Source: Haemonchus contortus
Taxonomy: Eukaryota > Nematoda > Chromadorea > Rhabditida > Trichostrongylidae
Reading direction: 5' to 3'
Length of the DNA stretch: 64,000 nt
Assembly (NCBI GenBank): GCA_000469685.2
Contig: LS997566.1
Coordinates: 29,017,932 to 29,081,931, forward strand
Notes under the pieces: model-generated
What the model was told of the DNA's origin: nothing
The model's input: only the letters and a program-made list of their open reading frames with translations
Database searches by the model: none
Part shown: one piece after another, positions 10,402 to 22,215 of the stretch
Layout of the letters: each line of letters begins with the position of its first letter
Position numbering within the stretch: the first letter of the stretch is position 1
Made by a program: the position numbers and the translations under genes

Positions 10402-13400
10402 TCATTGACCAGGAAGTAAATAAACCTTTCCTTTAACTCGAACCTCTCTTACTCGTCGAACATGCCGCAAACAAGGCATTGCTGTACGAAATAGAGCTTT
10501 AGAGCGATCCTTCATGAAAGGTTTTACATCGACCTCCTGACAATAGAGCTGACCAGTAATTGGAGCAGGCTCCTGAAAATTATATAAAATTTAGTTCTTT
10601 CCATAAAATATGAACTTACAATAGAAAGAGGTTTTTCAAAGTGGAAACATCAAGCAAAAGAAGAGAAAAGGCTATAAAAAGAGTTAGTATGGAACTACTT
10701 TTTTGAACAAGCAAACTTAAATGACGTCTCAAAAAGTCAAGAGAAAAACTTCAATCGAAATTTCGAGTTACATGTACACGCACTTAGAGATCATGAAACA
10801 GCGCGCATGGTCTGCAATAGCCGCAAAAGTGGGAAGTTTGCGAGAAGGAGCATGTACATGATGATATGAAAACTAGGAACGCCGGAATCACCGGAATCGC
10901 CTCAAAATACTAGAGCGATCATGGCCTTTCACTTTATACCTATGCGCTAACGATAAGATATCCCAACACTGACATAAAGGGTGGATGCCCGACGTCTCAT
11001 TGAAAGATGGTCTAAAAGTTCATCATTCACCGAAAGCTCAACCTTGCTCATTAGTAGAACTGCCGCATTTATCCTGAAAATGACGCTCAACAAGAGCCAG
11101 ATCAATTCACCACGTCTTCTATACCGAATCGTTAGATGTCATAAAGGAAGATAAGATTGGAACCAAAAGTCGTAAGATATAATTCGAATATCGCGCATTG
11201 TGATACAGTTATATGCTATTGATACATGCGAAAAATCAAGAATTGCTGCAATCTCACAGTAGGGCGCCATGGACTGTTTTAGGGGAACGGCTGTAACTAA
11301 TGTGCAAATACATAGTAACTCCATGGTTGACCTGTCCTCAGTGTTGAATAGCTCGACTTATAATTGAGTTCTAAAAGTGTTTCACATCGCTTCTATACAG
11401 AATTACAGCTCGAGACACTCAATAGCTGCGCTCACTCGCGCCTACCTAAAAGTTCAACAGTGATGCCGCATCTTATGATTGTCAGGAGTTCGAAATGAGG
11501 GTTTCGAATCGCTGTTGCTCGAATAACAAGTAATTACAGCTTGCGCAATCACCGATCAAAGTGAACCCTAATTATTTTCATATTCTTTTAGTATTTAATG
11601 TTCGTATTTTTAAACCACTTATTTCGACTTTATGATGTGAAATTCTAGACACGTTAGCATCATATGAAAGCGCATTATGCTACGTGATCGGAATCATCCA
11701 TGCCTTTCTGAAGAGCTGAACATTTGTTCTGTCTACTGCCTGTCAGTTGACAAGTTACTACAGCTTTCAGGTCGAGGATTCGTAGTTTGGATCAAGTCAT
11801 TCCTTCCGTGAGACACTTTCTTCTTCTTCTGGTTTCCTGACTGCGAACATGTCTTATGAAGTGGGAGTATATTTTACGGGAACTGTAAAGAATCAAGGAA
11901 GCTTCCTGTAGGGCAAACTGCACTGAAGCGACGAAGAATAAAATTTTAACGCTGTTATCAGAAAATTGACGAAAAAGAAAGGTAAAAAGAGGCATTCCAC
12001 CTCTTGAAAACCAAAATGCAGCATCGCACGTCTTCATGCGTGCACCGTCCACCAAGTTTCAATGCGGAATCCGCCTTTATTGAAAAGTGCAGAGTATGCA
12101 CGCAGCTAATGGAATGAGTTTGCAACACAACGCTAAAATTATGAACAATGAATTACCTGTTCCCTCCACTTTGAGACCTGATCTTTGTCCTTCATGGAAA
12201 GCTTCTTGAAAGACGTGTTCAGTAAATTTCGCTTCATAGTGAGAAACTCATCCAACTTGCCAACGATCTGAATGATAACAAAAATAAAAACGTCGGCGAA
12301 ATCTAGAACATATAGCACTTACATCGTTCAATTCCGAAAGTGCCATACGACCACGCATGTATTTAGGAATTAGTTCGAACTCTGCTGATGTTACGGGACA
12401 AATGATGACATTTTCCTTCGCCTCGTGCCTCTGAACAAAGTTGTCTCCCCTTCTACCGAAGAACCAAAATCGCCCACTTTATAGCACACATAAAACCTTG
12501 CCTCTAAACAGCGAAACATTTTCATGAAATGGCCGCTTAGGAAAATGATTAGTCTTTGGAGTATAATGGGATGGAAAAAATTGACTGTTCAAAACATTTT
12601 GTATTTGATTTTGCGTATATTAGTATAATATAAATATTTAGGAAATATATTTTGAGCATAAAATCAGATCGGTAAAGAAATTAGATGTGAATGATTCGGT
12701 AAAATACACACCTCCACGGTTGCAGTATTCACCACAGGAGCGGCAGTCACTTCAGCCGTTGGAAGACGTTCCTCCGCAGCCAAGCTTTTCTTAGTACACC
12801 TAGCATAGTTAATGGCAACATTTGCACCCTAGAAACAAGGAAACTGAAAAGGACGTTTTAGGAGTTCCAATAAAGCTATACAATGAAATAAATCTAAAGA
12901 GGCATAAGATTGGTTGCATGAAACGCCAACTTGAATGCTGTGAAATATACGCAAATGAAGTCGCATAATGGCAAATAAGGGTTAGAGTCAAGGAACTGTG
13001 TAGCGTAGACCTACTTTGCAGATTAGATGATAACAAACAGCCGCGAAAAGATATTGCCCAAACTGAAATCATACCCTGATCAAGCACTTACCTCGGCAAC
13101 ATCGCCCATGTCGAGGAAGACTTGTTCCAAAGGGGACATCTCGCGCAACTTCGCTTTCAACATATCACAGTCGCGAAAGATTTGTCGGATCTCCTCGAGT
13201 TTTTCGTTGAACCGTCGGGTAACTATGAACTCTCTTCCATGTGAAAATACAAAATAAATTCGTTTAAAAGCTTGATAAGAACCTTTTTCAACTTTCGCTC
13301 TTGGCAGAATTGATTCCACCTTGCTGACGACTTCATTTTTCCTCTCTACGATCGGTTTGATGTGTTCTTCACCAACAGGAAGCTCGATGTAGTCTGTCAT
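10402..13400 (-). CDS. ska-1: SKA1-like spindle and kinetochore-associated protein, 5 exons
   Basis: Minus-strand exons are 13400-13092, 12828-12710, 12449-12323, 12267-12157 and 10572-10402, totalling 837 nt (278 residues plus stop) with matching phases. The N-terminal half is helical and charged (FNEKLEEIRQIFRDCDMLKA), as expected for the Ska core coiled coil. The C-terminal half matches the SKA1 microtubule-binding winged helix: EFELIPKYMRGRM, MKRNLL, ITGQLYCQEVDVKPF, then LRHVRRVREVR near the end. Ska complexes couple kinetochores to spindle microtubules. An acceptor TTGCAG lies five bases before the ATG. Bases 13223-13276 could be a short in-frame intron (54 nt) inside exon 1. The exon 2 donor GTGTAT was chosen over GTGTGT because only it keeps phase. 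Confidence 0.8.
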
Positions 13401-13652
13401 AGAAGCTGCAACAGGAAATGAGATTTCCAAAGAAAATCATACCAAATCTCAAGGAACATTTCATGAGCAACCTGGTAAAGATATAAAACCTAAAAGCTGG
13501 TAATCCTACTCCATGTTCTCGAAATCTGTGCATAGAACAATAGGACAAGTAAGTCAATATAAAAAAAGAAGAAAAATCTGAAAACGCGTTCCCCCTCCCA
13601 TTCACCGAGTGCAACTCGTTCAGTTTCAACAGTTTTGAATTTGACGGCTTGG

Positions 13653-13668
13653 CGCGCTTCCCGCCAAA
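13653..13668 (-). promoter_or_regulatory. E2F/DP-like site upstream of the SKA1-like gene
   Basis: On the minus strand the sequence is TTTGGCGGGAAGCGCG, which contains the TTTSSCGC-type E2F core twice over. It lies about 255 bp upstream of the ATG of a mitotic gene. The location and match suit cell-cycle control; binding is not shown. Confidence 0.4.
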
Positions 13669-13965
13669 TCGGCATTGGAGCGCGGCAACCTACTTCATTT
13701 GAGATTCAGATGAAGTAGTTGGTTTTCACCCACTTTAGTCTTAATATTTGCCCGGCACTGCTATGGAGAAGTGTCACGGGCTCCCAACGATCAGAGAAGG
13801 GAAAGGAGTTGAAGTTGGTGAGCTCTACGCCCTCCGATCAAACTCATCTTCGTTATATTCCGACCCGGTTATCGACTTCCCGTGGCCAAGTTTTTGCGAA
13901 CCTATCTTTCTACTTTATAGCTTACTTCTACTGAAATCTGGAACTGAAATAAATGCAATAACGAA

Positions 13966-14144
13966 AGTTCAGCACGGCACTCGGCTCTTACAGTAATCCA
14001 ACCCATGTTAACAAACAAATTTTCACCCGTCACTTATACAACGCGTCGAAAAGGGGCCTTGGGCAAATACACGGGTTTCGATGGTGGGAAAGCCAGGTGA
14101 TTAATGTAAGAGCTGAGTGCCGTGCTGAACTTTCGTTTCCGTTA
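13966..14144. mobile_element. small inverted-repeat element
   Basis: TAACGAAAGTTCAGCACGGC at about 13966 and its reverse complement near 14118-14144 enclose about 110 bp. The arms extend through ACTCGGCTCTTAC. It is probably a MITE. No coding capacity was seen. Confidence 0.6.
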
Positions 14145-14859
14145 CATTCGGGGTCATTTTCTCATAGTTCATTTTCTTCGGCCAGTGCGTTCCTGCACTT
14201 CTGCGGTAAAACGCCTATTCATGTTTGGAATACCTTCAGATACCTGAGTTTTAGCCAGCATCTGTCAGTTTCGTTGATGGAAGCTGATCGTAGTGATTGG
14301 CTACTTGTGGACCTAAATTTACTGCCCAAACATGGCAAAATTTTGGCGTCACCGAATTTCTGTGAAATTTCTCTATATGAACGCCAAGCAATGAAATTGT
14401 GCACGTTTCAGTTTTACTGGTTGGCAGACCACACCCGCGCAAATTTCTCCGCTGATTACTGCTTACGCAACAGTATTACGTAATATTGGTAGTTATTCGA
14501 ACTTTTGCACTTTATTGTCCCAGACGTTGAAGAAAAAAAAAACAATTCAATCGGATCTTTGCATATGTTTTTGAAGCATTGTTCTACTTCTGGAACGCCA
14601 TTACACAACAACAGGGAACAAAAATTAATCCTTCTATTCCCCAAGTAGCAGAAGATCAGGAACAGCTTAAATAGCTCTTTATTGAGGGTTCTTTCTCACT
14701 GCAAATCTATAGCCGCTTGGTGACGAGTCGATGTAGCGCATTCCAGTTCGCGGGTCAAATGTCGCCGGCACTTTCCTGGAGGCGCAGGTGGATTCAAGAG
14801 ATGGACATCCTGTTTATGCAGTGCTGGGTATGTAGTTATATACATTCTGTATCATCGCA
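14145..14859. other. non-coding stretch left of the inverted duplication
   Basis: No exon was supported. A long chance frame on the plus strand lacks splice context and family features. Confidence 0.4.
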
Positions 14860-15760
14860 CCCATCACTTCAACATTGCAGCAGTGTTGACACCAAATGTA
14901 CTGCTCTTGGCCTATTCCATAGCATTTTCTTCAACATCACAATCGCAGTTCTTCAACAACCATTTGAAAAAATATTCGAATCTTTTGGCCATGACATCAC
15001 CGCTTGGTGAGGATTTAGAGAAAGCTTCATGTGTGAGGTCTAGTGCGCTTATTCAGAATGAGGTAACACTAGAGAATACCACTTCGAATATTCTACTGTC
15101 TTTAGAGCAAGTTCCCCAGCTTTACCTTTGGTTTGCCCTTTAGCAACAAGTGATCTGGGCAGTCTCTAATTTCATGCCATATTCACAACCTAAATACTCC
15201 TTAAACACATAAAACCCCTTAGAACTCCTGAATATAAAAACTTCCCAGCGCTCACAGTGTTTGCTGACGAATGGCTTCCTAACTTCATCAGTGATTCCAT
15301 TATTAAGAGCAGAGCACGAACCCGCTGAAAAACGTTGTCGTTGTAGTTGAAAGCTCCAATCATGAGGCGTGTGTGAAACTAACAATTGACTTCCAGGTGA
15401 CATTGTAAAGGCATTCTCAGCTTTTCTTTTGGCAGTGTACGATTTGAAAAATTAGAATTGCACTCATTTTATAGTTTTAGTTTTACAGTGCTTCACATAG
15501 ACGACACATACCGATCGTATTGTGCGTACTGGCAGAGACCCATCTAACTTCATCTGTCATGCCATTGTCGGAAAGGAAAACAATAAATTCAGCTGGAATG
15601 CAGATTTTAGTGGGCTACAGCCAAGAGGGCCATCAGGGAAATAGATGTTTTCAAACAGTTGTCGCCTAGGCTCCGTCGTAGTTACCGTTGTTGTCGTTGT
15701 TGGTGGAGTAGTAGTTCTGCCTATTGCTGTTTTTGATCTGTTCTTCGTTGCCAACACGTG
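14860..15760 (-). pseudogene. truncated CAP/SCP-TAPS (ASP-like) pseudogene in the left arm
   Basis: Minus-strand pieces in order are: a threonine-rich linker (PPTTTTTVTTTEP), a CAP start DNGMTDEVR, a second CAP start LNNGITDEVRKPF, an AKGQTKGKAGELALK exon, and CDCDVEENAME followed by an in-frame TAG and then a TGA. The middle and end of the first domain are missing. The duplication breakpoint at 14860 cuts the last exon. This cannot be a working gene as it stands. It is the mirror copy of 20817-21713. Confidence 0.75.
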
Positions 15761-16647
15761 GCCAGCAACGCTCGGTCTGTCGGTCAGTCGGTCACTCAGT
15801 GAAACAATGCACGTGGTTGAGCTCTGAACAGCCTCCAGCGAAGTACGAGCGTTATCGGTTTCATTGTCAGGTCATCTCCTTTTCCTTGTGTATCAGTTGA
15901 GCTGTTGATGGGTATGATGGCCAGAAATAGCGACGCCATTACTAGAAACCTCAACAGTTAACCCTCAGCAGTTGTTATTTTTTTAAGTCGTTTTGAGATT
16001 ATTTTTCCATACTATGCAAAGGAAATTCAACTCTCTCTGAGATCCACAAGACTATACTTGAATTGTGCAAAAGCTTGGCGCTGAGAGAGCTTAATTACAA
16101 ACATGCTCTTATGCTTGAAGGGTGACTTCGTCCTTAGCTGAGAAGCTAGCTGTAAAATCGAAGACTGTTCAGGAGCCACAGTCACTGTTCTGCAGGTATT
16201 CTCTATGCGGCATGGACCAAGGTAAGCGTTCCCTTTGTTGTGGGACATTGCTCGCAGTATGTGACATAACCTAGTTGGCTAAGCACCTTCTACTTCCTCA
16301 TGGAACAGAAGTGCCTGTTGCAATGCGTACTATTCGCTTCAACAACCAGAATGCAATGGTTGAGAGGCTATATCTAGAGGATAACTCTGCTTGTCTCCAT
16401 TATCTGCCTCACAAACTCGCAGGCTTGAGTGTGAAGCGCGATTCAAGCGATCGGTGCACTGTTTAGAGCAAAAATAAGGGAACCAGCAGTTTGGCGAATT
16501 TCCATATGCACATGAAAAAAAATGCTGGGCGTTACACACTTGCATCTATCACCCGTGTCTGTGTCGATGTGATTAATTCTTATAATAAGGGGTAGTTTAC
16601 TTTGAGGTTAGCGGAGCTAAGATGAAAAGTTCGGCTCAGTGCAAATG
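14860..16647. repeat. left arm of a 1.8-kb inverted duplication
   Basis: The arm runs from CCCATCACTTCAACATTGCA to CTCAGTGCAAATG and is repeated in inverted orientation at 19927-21713 with only scattered single-base differences seen by eye. On its minus strand it carries a Thr-rich linker (about 15757-15660), two CAP-domain start exons (near 15540 and 15320) and fragments of a third and fourth exon (near 15130 and 14950). Confidence 0.9.
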
Positions 16648-16829
16648 TTCTTGTAGGTTGTAGCGAGCGTGTTTCAGCTCTATTATTGGATATTTATTGC
16701 CTTTCTTTCTATGGAGCAATACAAAGTGCCTCATCTCTGCTACAAACGCAACCGGGGCACTGACAGTCGGCGTCCTCTGTTCAGGGATCTCCTTCGTCAT
16801 AGATCACTTCTCCAGGCAGGTCTCCTCCG

Positions 16830-17693
16830 TAAAAAAGACTTTAAAGCCTAGTTGCACCGAGATTTGGTCTCTAGTGCGTAATAATTTGAGTGTTCTCACC
16901 CCGGATTGTATTCACACACTACGACAGTCCAAGAATCCCAACAAGGTACAACTACACAACCAATCCTGTTGTTCGATTGCCATGCCAACTGGAGAACAAT
17001 ACCACTGATATTTTTTTGGAATTGTTGTTCCTACCTGGCTGTATTTACTTAAAGTCATGTAGTTGTTAATGGTAAAAACGTTCTTTTCAGGTACGCCATT
17101 TTTCTCTAATTGACCGAACCAGGCGTCGACGCTCTAAAATGAAATTGGTAGCGTTTTCAGAAAACTCAGTCGGCCAGTATATCCCTACCGCTATTGCAGC
17201 CTCTGTCTTGTTATCAGTCTTGGGTGATAGCATATGCATGTTGTTCCCCCACCGCTTCAACATTGCAGAGTCCGAATGTACAGCTCTTGGCCCAATCCAT
17301 CGCATTTCCTTCAACATCACAATCGTAGTTCTATAACAAACCATTTCAAACGAAAGCGTTATGTCCTTTGTTCACTGTATAATAAGTGTATGGAGCCTTA
17401 GAGAAAAATTCAGTTGCACGGCTTGGAGTGCGCTACTGCCTGCAGAATGGAGTAACATTAAAGCATACCGCATTCAACATTCTAGCTGCTTTTGGAGCGA
17501 ATTGTCCAGCTTTACCCTTGGCTTGCCCTTTAGCAGTAAGCGATCTAGATAGTCTTTAATTATCATACTATCCTCATAACCTATTTGCTCCGTGAGACCT
17601 ACCGATCTCATTGTGCTTGTCAACGAATGTTTTCCTAACTTCACCAGTCATTCCATCATTGAGTCCAGGACACGGCCCCGCTGAAAAGTTGTC
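16830..17693 (-). pseudogene. CAP domain C (ASP-like), broken, last of three tandem CAP domains
   Basis: Minus-strand exons in order: GLNDGMTGEVRKTFVDKHNE near 17690, AKGQAKGKAGQFAPKAARML near 17540, NYDCDVEGNAMDWAKSCTFG near 17325, SVDAWFGQLEKNGVP near 17130, LAWQSNNRIGCVVVPCW near 17000 and GDLPGEVIYDEGDP near 16840. The family usually forms a secreted alpha-beta-alpha CAP fold with conserved cysteines. Breaks seen: one base missing at the first splice junction, about eight bases missing after SCTFG, and TGA in place of a cysteine codon after GDP. The terminal GCVCSRDEALCIAP and a stop follow in frame. Confidence 0.75.
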
Positions 17694-17747
17694 TCGTGTA
17701 ATCAAAACCTTTAATGATGATTCGTTCGTAAAACTAACAATTCAATA

Positions 17748-18798
17748 ATTTACCATTAGCTGGTGGGAAGTTGGCTTCAGTGTAGTGGTTGAAGTGGTAG
17801 TTGGTGGAAGAGGAACGTATTGCGGCGGAATGCGAAGAGCCTCATCTTTGCTACAAATGCAGTCACGGCATCTGCAGTCGGCCTCAGTTGTACATGGATC
17901 TCCCATTTCGTAGACCACCCAATAAGGATTATCACCTCTGTAATTCGATTTTCGGGAGAGAGCTGGGATGAAAGGGGATAGCTACTGAAACTTCACGGCT
18001 CACGAAGGGTTATAGTTGCATCCTGCGATTGTCCATGGCCACGGCTTGTTTTTTGTGCAATAATTGATCGCGCAATCAACTTGGTACGTCCATTGCCAGA
18101 CCACCTGTAATGACAGACTGTCAGTACAAACTCATTCCGCAGCAGCAGTCTCCTATCACCTGCATGTAGTGACCAGTTTTGTGTTCATTTGGCGCGACTA
18201 CGATATTGTTCTCTGGAACACCAAATACCTGTAACTCCTGCAACCATGATATGGTGGCCTGAAACAGTATTAAATCATTTTTATAAAAGACGCATTCCAG
18301 CTCAAAACTTTTACCGTTTCTGCAATTGTCGGCTAGGTGAAATAGTAGTATTGATCTCCCACCATATATATGTTTTGTCCCCAGTAGTTCCTATGTGCGG
18401 GTGGAGGGTGATAGAAATGACACTGCTCTGCCCATTTCATCAGGTTAGCCTCCATGGCGCAATCATAACTCTACAAGAAGTCTGAGACTATATTTACTTT
18501 TATTGACTCACAATATAAGGTCTGAGGCGAAGTTGGAGCGGGCTACTTTCTGATCAAGAATATCATGTCTTACCACTTCCAGCATTCGAGCTGCTTTTGG
18601 GGCAAATCCACCGAAAGCATTCTAAGCCTTTCCTTTAGCAACGTACGATCTAAAAATTTGAATCACACCCATTTTGTAGTTTCACTTCCATAGAGCTTTA
18701 CATAGACAGCACATACCGGATCTTATTGTGCGTATTGACGAAGGCCCATCTAACTTCATCTGTCATGCCATTGTCGGAAGGACAAACAATAAACTCAG
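17748..18798 (-). pseudogene. CAP domain B (ASP-like), nearly intact but with two in-frame stops
   Basis: Exons on the minus strand: EFIVCPSDNGMTDEVRWAFV near 18795, FGGFAPKAARMLEV near 18620, YDCAMEANLMKWAEQCHFYH near 18475, ISWLQELQVFGVPENN near 18255, VVWQWTYQVDCAINYC near 18105, and GDNPYWVVYEMGDPCTTEAD near 17945, followed by the linker PPTTTSTTTLKPTSHQ. Splice phases are otherwise consistent. TAG replaces one codon in exon 2 (after AKGKA) and another near the end of exon 3 (after YYYFT). Cysteine spacing is otherwise typical of the hinge region. It is probably a recent loss of function, unless the stops are sequence errors. Confidence 0.75.
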
Positions 18799-18854
18799 CT
18801 GAAATATTAAGTTTGGTGAGCTATAGCCAAAAGAGCCATTTTGAAAGCTAACGT

Positions 18855-19920
18855 TTTTCCGTTGTTGTTGTAGGCTCCGTCGTAGTTGTCGTAAGTGTCG
18901 TTGTCGGTTTGTAGTAGTCTTCACTGTTGTTGTTGTAGGTGAGTGAGTAGTCACCTTCGTTGAAGGAGGAATGCAAAGGGACTCATCTTTGCTACAAACG
19001 CAACCAGCACATTGACCGTCGGTTGTGCACGGATCTCCTATGTCATAAGTCGTGTTGAAGACCGCATCTCCCCTGAAATTGAACTTTCGAGAATAATCAG
19101 TCATGAAATGGAATTCCGCGACAATCTTCTCGTCCTGACCAGGGATTGTATTCACATGCCACAGCTGTATAAGAATTGGAACACGTTGTTACTGCACTAC
19201 CAATTTTGTTGCTCGACTGCCACGCCAGCTGAAACAATAACAGTGGCAACCTAACTTCTATTTGTTCGTTACGTGAGTTCTGCACCTACCTGAGCGTATT
19301 CATCCAAGCCTTGCTGGTAAAGTTCCGTAGTGAACATATTGTTCTGAGGTACACCGATCCTAGACAATTCGTTGAACCAGGCTTTGACACTCTTAAATGC
19401 GATTGCTACTGGTCTCAGAAGAAAACGTATTTGAGCTCTATATTCCAACCTCTATCGCTGCCTCCGTATTATTATTAGTTAGAGATAGCGTATGCACATT
19501 AGTCCCCCACTGGTTTTTGTTCGCAACATTGTTATTACCAAACGTGCAAGTTTTCAACCATTCCACCGCATTTACTTCAACGTCGCAATCGTAGCTCTAC
19601 AACAGTTTTTGCAAAAAATATAGTAATCATTTCTTCGCAAATGAAATGCATCCTAGAGAAAGATTCAATTTCGGGGTCTCGTACGCGTGAGTGGTGAAAA
19701 TCGGAAATAGCCCTAGCAAAGTCGTACCACTTTCAACATTGTGGCAGTTTTGGAGCAAATCCTCCATTTTTGTTCTTGGCTTTCCCACTAGCTATGAGCG
19801 ATCTGATTAATTTCGTTCATCATGCCGATAACGCGACAAGAGGCGGTTTGCAACGAACCGATAATAGTTGTGCTGGTCGGGGAAAGTTGTCCTAACCTCA
19901 TCTGTCATGCCATTGTCAGA
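18855..19920 (-). pseudogene. CAP domain A (ASP-like), first of three tandem CAP domains, frameshifted
   Basis: Exons on the minus strand: SDNGMTDEVRTTFPDQHNYY near 19915, GKAKNKNGGFAPK near 19790, SYDCDVEVNAVEWLKTCTFG near 19590, SVKAWFNELSRIGVPQNN near 19390, LAWQSSNKIGSAVTTC near 19225, and GDPCTTDGQCAGCVCSKDES near 19040, then the linker THSPTTTTVKTTT. One base is missing in exon 2 after FAPK, and a conserved cysteine is serine in exon 5. The 5' end abuts the right arm of the inverted duplication at 19927, so no signal peptide exon is present. Domain order and linkers resemble multi-CAP ASP proteins of hookworms. Confidence 0.75.
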
Positions 19921-19926
19921 CATTGT

Positions 19927-21713
19927 CATTTGCACTGAGCAGAACTTTTCATCTTAGCTCCGCTAACCTCAAAGTAAACTACCCCTTATTATAAGAATTA
20001 ATCACATCGACACAGACACGGGTGATAGATGCAAGTGTGTAACGCCCAGCATTTTTTTTCATGTGCATATGGAAATTCGCCAAACTGCTGGTTCCCTTAT
20101 TTTTGCTCTAAACAGTGCACCGATCGCTTGAATCGCGCTTCACACTCAAGCCTGCGAGTTTGTGAGGCAGATAATGGAGACAAGCAGAGTTATCCTCTAG
20201 ATATAGCCTCTCAACCATTGCATTCTGGTTGTTGAAGCGAATAGTACGCATTGCAACAGGCACTTCTGTTCCATGAGGAAGTAGAAGGTGCTTAGCCAAC
20301 TAGGTTATGTCACATACTGCGAGCAATGTCCCACAACAAAGGGAACGCTTACCTTGGTCCATGCCGCATAGAGAATACCTGCAGAACAGTGACTGTGGCT
20401 CCTGAACAGTCTTCGATTTTACAGCTAGCTTCTCAGCTAAGGACGAAGTCACCCTTCAAGCATAAGAGCATGTTTGTAATTAAGCTCTCTCAGCGCCAAG
20501 CTTTTGCACAATTCAAGTATAGTCTTGTGGATCTCAGAGAGAGTTGAATTTCCTTTGCATAGTATGGAAAAATAATCTCAAAACGACCTAAAAAAATAAC
20601 AACTGCTGAGGGTTAACTGTTGAGGTTTCTAGTAATGGCGTCGCTATTTCTGGCCATCATACCCATCAACAGCTCAACTGATACACAAGGAAAAGGAGAT
20701 GACCTGACAATGAAACCGATAACGCTCGTACTTCGCTGGAGGCTGTTCAGAGCTCAACCACGTGCATTGTTTCACTGAGTGACCGACTGACCGACAGACC
20801 GAGCGTTGCTGGCCACGTGTTGGCAACGAAGAACAGATCAAAAACAGCAATAGGCAGAACTACTACTCCACCAACAACGACAACAACGGTAACTACGACG
20901 GAGCCTAGGCGACAACTGTTTGAAAACATCTATTTCCCTGATGGCCCTCTTGGCTGTAGCCCACTAAAATCTGCATTCCAGCTGAATTTATTGTTTTCCT
21001 TTCCGACAATGGCATGACAGATGAAGTTAGATGGGTCTCTGCCAGTACGCACAATACGATCGGTATGTGTCGTCTATGTGAAGCACTGTAAAACTAAAAC
21101 TATAAAATGAGTGCAATTCTAATTTTTCAAATCGTACACTGCCAAAAGAAAAGCTGAGAATGCCTTTACAATGTCACCTGGAAGTCAATTGTTAGTTTCA
21201 CACACGCCTCATGATTGGAGCTTTCAACTACAACGACAACGTTTTTCAGCGGGTTCGTGCTCTGCTCTTAATAATGGAATCACTGATGAAGTTAGGAAGC
21301 CATTCGTCAGCAAACACTGTGAGCGCTGGGAAGTTTTTGTATTCAGGAGTTCTAAGGGGTTTTATGTGTTTAAGGAAAATTTAGGTTGTGAATATGGCAT
21401 GAAATTAGAGACTGCCCAGATCACTTATTGCTAAAGGGCAAACCAAAGGTAAAGCTGGGGAACTTGCTCTAAAGACAGTAGAATATTCGAAGTGGTATTC
21501 TCTAGTGTTACCTCATTCTGAATAAGCGCACTAGACCTCACACATGAAGCTTTCTCTAAATCCTCACCAAGCGGTGATGTCATGGCCAAAAGATTCGAAT
21601 ATTTTTTCAAATGGTTGTTGAAGAACTGCGATTGTGATGTTGAAGAAAATGCTATGGAATAGGCCAAGAGCAGTACATTTGGTGTCAACACTGCTGCAAT
21701 GTTGAAGTGATGG
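19927..21713. repeat. right arm of the 1.8-kb inverted duplication
   Basis: This is the reverse complement of 14860-16647, separated by 3279 bp. Near-identity implies a very recent event, gene conversion between the arms, or an assembly artefact. Outside 21713 the CAP sequence continues, so this side is the more complete copy. Confidence 0.9.
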
Positions 21714-22215
21714 GGAAACAACATGCATATGCTATCATTCAGGACTAATCAAAAGACGGAAACTGCAGTAGCAGTTGCAATATCCTAACCAACTGAATTT
21801 CTCTTGGAAAACGGTCCTAGTTTCATTTCAGAGCGTCGACGCCTAGTTCGATCAACTACAGAAATACGGTCTGCCTGACGAGAAGGTTTTCACCATGAAC
21901 GATTACATGACTTTGTGCAAATACAGTCAGATGGAAAGAACTACCAGCCAATTAAATTTGTCAGCGCTTCCGTACTCCAGTTGGCATGGCAATCGAGCGC
22001 CAGAACTGGTTGTGTAGTTGTACGGTAGGAACACTCGAATTATTACTAGTTATAGATCATATCTCGGTTCACCTTCATTTTGAATTTTTTTACAGAGGAG
22101 ACCTGCCTGGAGAAGTGATCTATGACGAATGGGATCCCTGTACAAAGGACACCTGCTGACAGTGCCCCAGGTGCTCTGTAGTAGAAACGAGGCACTTTGT
22201 ATTGCTCCACAGTAC
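20817..22215 (+). pseudogene. CAP/SCP-TAPS (ASP-like) pseudogene on the plus strand
   Basis: In order: a Thr-rich linker near 20860, DNGMTDEVR near 21005, LNNGITDEVRKPF near 21270, AKGQTKGKAGELALK near 21430, the YDCDVEEN-type exon near 21625 with TAG and TGA, an SVDA-stop-FDQLQ exon near 21835, a short LAWQSSARTGCVVV exon near 21990, and GDLPGEVIYDEWDPCTKDTC near 22095 followed by TGA. There are at least four disabling changes. It is the opposite-strand relative of the three-domain cluster at 16830-19920. Confidence 0.75.

Noticed and set aside
14097..14483. 128-codon plus frame
   Set aside because: Begins inside an inverted-repeat element and shows no domain.
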